64,000 nucleotides of DNA from Dermatemys mawii (Eukaryota > Chordata > Testudines > Dermatemydidae): assembly GCA_007922305.1 (NCBI GenBank), contig ML677341.1:65375680-65439679 (forward strand), read 5' to 3'. Each line of letters begins with the position of its first letter. Within the stretch, counting starts at the first letter, position 1. Positions 60,906-64,000 of this stretch are shown in pieces. The notes under the pieces were generated by a model. The model did no database searches and was not told the origin of the DNA. It saw only the letters and a list, made by a program, of their open reading frames with translations. Both the position numbers and the translations under genes were made by a program.

Positions 60906-61232
60906 AGGGGTACAGCTCCCTCTCTTTTCTCTACAGTGTTTAGGAATCCTGATCAGGCTGGATGTAAGCTTCCCACACTGCTCGTGAGTACTATGCGCCT
61001 CTTAAAAATGTCACATGGTGCAGCTGCTCTGGTTCAGGCTTGCTGAGGCCTGCATGCGGACATCTGCATCATTCGGCATTCTTAAGGCTCATGTGGCACT
61101 TCAGAGCAGTTCTGGAAGTTTCTAGCTGCCTGAGGGAGACTTCATAAGCTCATAAAAGGGCCCAGTCCTTTTGCCATTGACTTCAAAGATATCAGGATCA
61201 AGTCTTAAGAGCTGACCTCCCACTCTGAGAAA
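60906..61232. other. spacer, no feature recognised
   Basis: A fragment with TTGCCATTGACTTCAAAG at about 61170-61190 is an old amniote repeat word. Confidence 0.3.
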
Positions 61233-61312
61233 GACAAGGTGGGCAAGGTAATATCTTTTACTGGAACAATTTCTAATATCCAATAAAAGATATTACCTCA
61301 CCCACTGTCTCT
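61233..61312. mobile_element. fold-back element, minimal copy (copy 4 of 4)
   Basis: Arms of about 33 bases: GACAAGGTGGGCAAGGTAAT at the left, and ATATTACCTCACCCACTGTC with its inner CCAATAAAAG at the right. Only 13 bases separate them, so the internal part of the long copies is missing. Confidence 0.75.
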
Positions 61313-61739
61313 CTCTAATAACAAACACAGCTACAACAATACCTACACACTCTTAATTACTTATTATAGCAAAACCAAGGCACAAATGAAATTATTGTGC
61401 TGGTCAACCTACTCCCATTGGATGGCAACCACCAAAGCAGCTTTTATCCCAGTTTAGGCTGAACAGCCAGCAAGACCAAAAACATGTATGTCCTGGAACA
61501 AGCTATTGTCTCATATCTAGATTCCTCCCTTTTGCCTCCAGACACTTACCTGGTACTCAACCTCATTATTTCTATCTACCTACCTGAGTTTTATACTGCC
61601 ACTCATCATTGGAGTATTTGAGCCCCTTCCACATAAAATCAATAGGAAGATCCCTAGGGGACTTCAGGGAGTCACGGGCACCTCTCCCTTTACAGGGCCA
61701 GAACTCTGCTTAGGAGTGGGGATGTAGGGAGAGGTTTGA
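61313..61739. other. spacer, no feature recognised
   Basis: Unique sequence. Confidence 0.3.
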
Positions 61740-62660
61740 GAATAAGAGGTGTTTGAATTGTGAGCATCATTTATGGTGCGACAGTCTTCCCAAAGAGGAA
61801 TGCTTTGCTATGTTTCCTAAATATGGTCAGACTCTACATTCTCATGATCTCTGGAAAATTGTTACAAAGCTGGATCCCCTCAGAGAGTGCTTTGTCACCA
61901 GCTCTCACACTCTCCATCCCAGGCTTTGTGATCTGAATTATCCGAGAGGAACACAGCTGTCACGGAGGTTTTCAGATTGAAATTCAGGCTTGATCCATTG
62001 ATTGCTTTGAAAACTAGGACCAAGGCCTTAAACTGGCATTGGAAATTGACTGGGAACCAGTGGAGGAAGTTGAGCACAGGCCTGATGTGCTCACGGTGAC
62101 CTGAGCCCTGAAGAAGGTGGGCAGCTGCATCCCATGGTAGCTGAGGCCTCTGCAGTGTCTTCACATTCAGCTTCAGATACAAAGAGTTGCAACAATCCAG
62201 CTTGGAGCTGATGAATGTAGCGATCACTGTGGCCAAGTCCTCATTCAGGAGGAAGGGATGAAGTCTCCTAGCAAACTGGAGACAAAAGGTGGCATTTTTG
62301 GAAAGCCAAAATGAGGGGATCCACCTTTCCACCCAAGCTTAACAAAGAGACAAAGAGGACCCGAGGCTTCACAGTGCTTTGATAAATGGGGACTGTGAGC
62401 ATTCAGTGGAAGATGGAGCCAGCTCTTTGCAGTGTTTTCCCTTTCCAACCAGCATCAAGGCAATCTTGCCTGGGTTCAGCTTAAGCCAGCTGGTCTTTAC
62501 CAAAGATCTGATTACATGTAGGCATTCTGACATTGTAGTGGTTATGGTGGCTGCATCAGCTAAGTAGGAGATAAATAATTGAGTGTCTTCAGCATACTGT
62601 TGGCAGCTAAGCCCATAGCATCACACTGTCTCTCCCACTAACTCAACTGGGATTCAGCAC
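61740..62660 (-). mobile_element. L2-like LINE remnant with reverse transcriptase relic
   Basis: On the minus strand the polymerase catalytic region reads QQYAEDTQLFIS (about 62605-62570), where active elements have YADD. It is followed by WLKLNPGKIALMLVGK and, after frame damage, SKLDCCNSLYLKL, HIRPVLNFLHWFPV and FKALVLVFKAING (62332-61960). The rest down to about 61740 is probable 3' UTR. 5'-truncated and inactive. Confidence 0.85.
61895..62332 (-). pseudogene. L2-like reverse transcriptase C-terminal remnant
   Basis: A 145-codon open frame holding the LDYCN-like, HITPVL-like and LHWLPV-like motifs of the post-catalytic domain. The start Met is not the family start, and the catalytic region upstream is in another frame. 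Confidence 0.8.
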
Positions 62661-64000
62661 TGGGGAAGGCATTTTGTTGTACCTGCTCATGAGTTTTGAT
62701 CACAGTCCTATTGGTCAAAAAGTAGATAATGTGCTGGAGCCTCTAGTTAAAATTCTGCCACAAACAGAAGGGAAGCTTGGGGTGATTTCCCTGTGTCTGA
62801 TGGAACTTACTCGTCTTTGAGGACTGCTCACCTATTTCTGCAGGAGATGATTTAAGAAATGACTTTATAGTATTTTTGAGATGCCCTAGGGATAGATAAG
62901 TCAGCGAAGAAGTGACAGAAAATTAAATAAGATTTTTTTTAAAAAATACTCCAGAGGAACAAATATTTTGCTTTTAAAATGTATCTGTTTGCACCATGTG
63001 CCAGGAATTTTCAAAACAATTTCCTAGAAGAGAATCTACCAGTCTCTCTAGGTCATCATGCACCATATGAAATGAGACAAGATGAAACGTGTGCTGCACC
63101 ACCAATATATTCTGTTCAATTTTCAGGAGCAAAGCATAAATCTTTCCCGAGAGCTCACATACTGTAAGTTTATTTACGGAGTGGCATTGCCTTCCAGTTT
63201 GGTCACGATTATGAGAAATACTTGTTTGTTTAAATGGGAAAGCAAATAAAGCTATCCTCTATGCAAGCACATTTCCATGGGGTTCAATACAGGCTAAGGA
63301 TCAAGTCCTGCAGATGTACACTTGAGAGTAAATTTAGGCATGCAACTAAAATTACTCACAACCATTGGCATTTGCAGGTTTTGGGGGTGGGTGGGAAGTG
63401 GACATTTTTGAGAGACACCCTTGTTAAATTTTTGGTAATAAAACACTAATATTTTCTGATTGGTCTCCACACCTATATGGTGTTCATTACCCATACCAAT
63501 GCAGCCAGTAACAAAAGAAATGCAGCTGATAATAAAGGGAACTGCTGCTGGTACAGAAATGAAGAAAAATGATCTGATCTCTTATAAGAATGGCACATAT
63601 AGCACTTTCCTGATAAAACCGGCATGATAATGGTTTTTCTCACCTTCTCCCCCCAGTTTTTTAGACTCAGTGTTACAAAGTGCTCAAAAAATCCACATAT
63701 ACCATCACAAAATAGAAATCTGAGCCACGAAAATAAGGGGAAAAGAAAAAGGAGCTGACTAAATCTTGTCTTCACCTCTGATAGAAATAAACAAGTACAT
63801 TCACAGGTTCAACAATGAAGAAGATAATGGTTTAGTGCAAAACCATTCTTTTTTATTGTGTTTCTTGGCATGAAAGCCTAAGCTGCCTGTCATAGAAGTA
63901 TAAAGGTAGAGACTACATAGAGAGAAAACCAGCCATCTTCACAGCATACCCAATATGTTCCTAACCTACGCCCCCATCCTGACAACTACTCCACAACGCT
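62661..64000. other. intergenic, no feature recognised
   Basis: AT-rich unique sequence to the end of the window. Confidence 0.4.

Noticed and set aside
1..64000. Prokaryotic-type systems (operons, CRISPR arrays, phage or plasmid modules)
   Set aside because: Sequence is vertebrate intergenic DNA with an intron-containing gene. No regularly spaced repeats with unique spacers and no dense coding were seen.

Overview
This is vertebrate nuclear DNA, most likely from a turtle (a crocodilian is the second choice). The evidence is a single spliced vertebrate gene, CpG-poor AT-rich flanks, and a repeat set I recognise from testudine genomes. That set includes CR1/L3 LINE 3' ends, an L2-like LINE, hAT-type elements with 8-bp target duplications, fold-back elements, MIR-like SINEs and solo LTRs. 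The species call is inference; no database was searched.

The only protein-coding gene I can support is BTG1, on the minus strand. It has two coding exons (9212-9065 and 7252-6888), joined by a consensus GT-AG intron of 1.8 kb, and encodes a 170-residue anti-proliferative BTG/Tob protein. Its promoter lies in a CpG island (about 8.76-9.66 kb) with a TATA-like box, GC box, inverted CCAAT box, a CRE-like site and a forkhead site. The 5' leader holds a 40-codon upstream ORF, and a poly(A) signal sits about 0.9 kb after the stop codon.

Layout: 1-5.4 kb is AT-rich, repeat-poor DNA ending in a candidate minus-strand exon of unknown identity (about 5.39-5.44 kb). BTG1 and its control region occupy 5.97-9.7 kb. 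From 9.7 to 12.1 kb there is an upstream flank with a diverged tandem duplication. From 12.1 to 64 kb the DNA is intergenic and made mostly of dead mobile elements in otherwise unique AT-rich sequence. Landmarks there are a CR1 LINE (15.4-16.4 kb), two solo LTRs (16.75-17.42 and 25.88-26.53 kb), hAT elements (29.2, 31.5, 35.6, 42.0, 47.15 and 51.5 kb), a pogo/Tigger-like element (33.8 kb), four fold-back copies (27.1, 43.7, 55.6 and 61.2 kb), a long LTR-like segment (56.4-57.6 kb) and an L2-like LINE (61.7-62.7 kb).

I found no operon, CRISPR array, defence system or other novel multi-gene system. The best leads are the unexplained splice-site pair downstream of BTG1, the BTG1 upstream ORF with its weak main start, a perfect 21-bp hairpin inside one LTR, and nested transposons whose order of insertion can be read from the target duplications.
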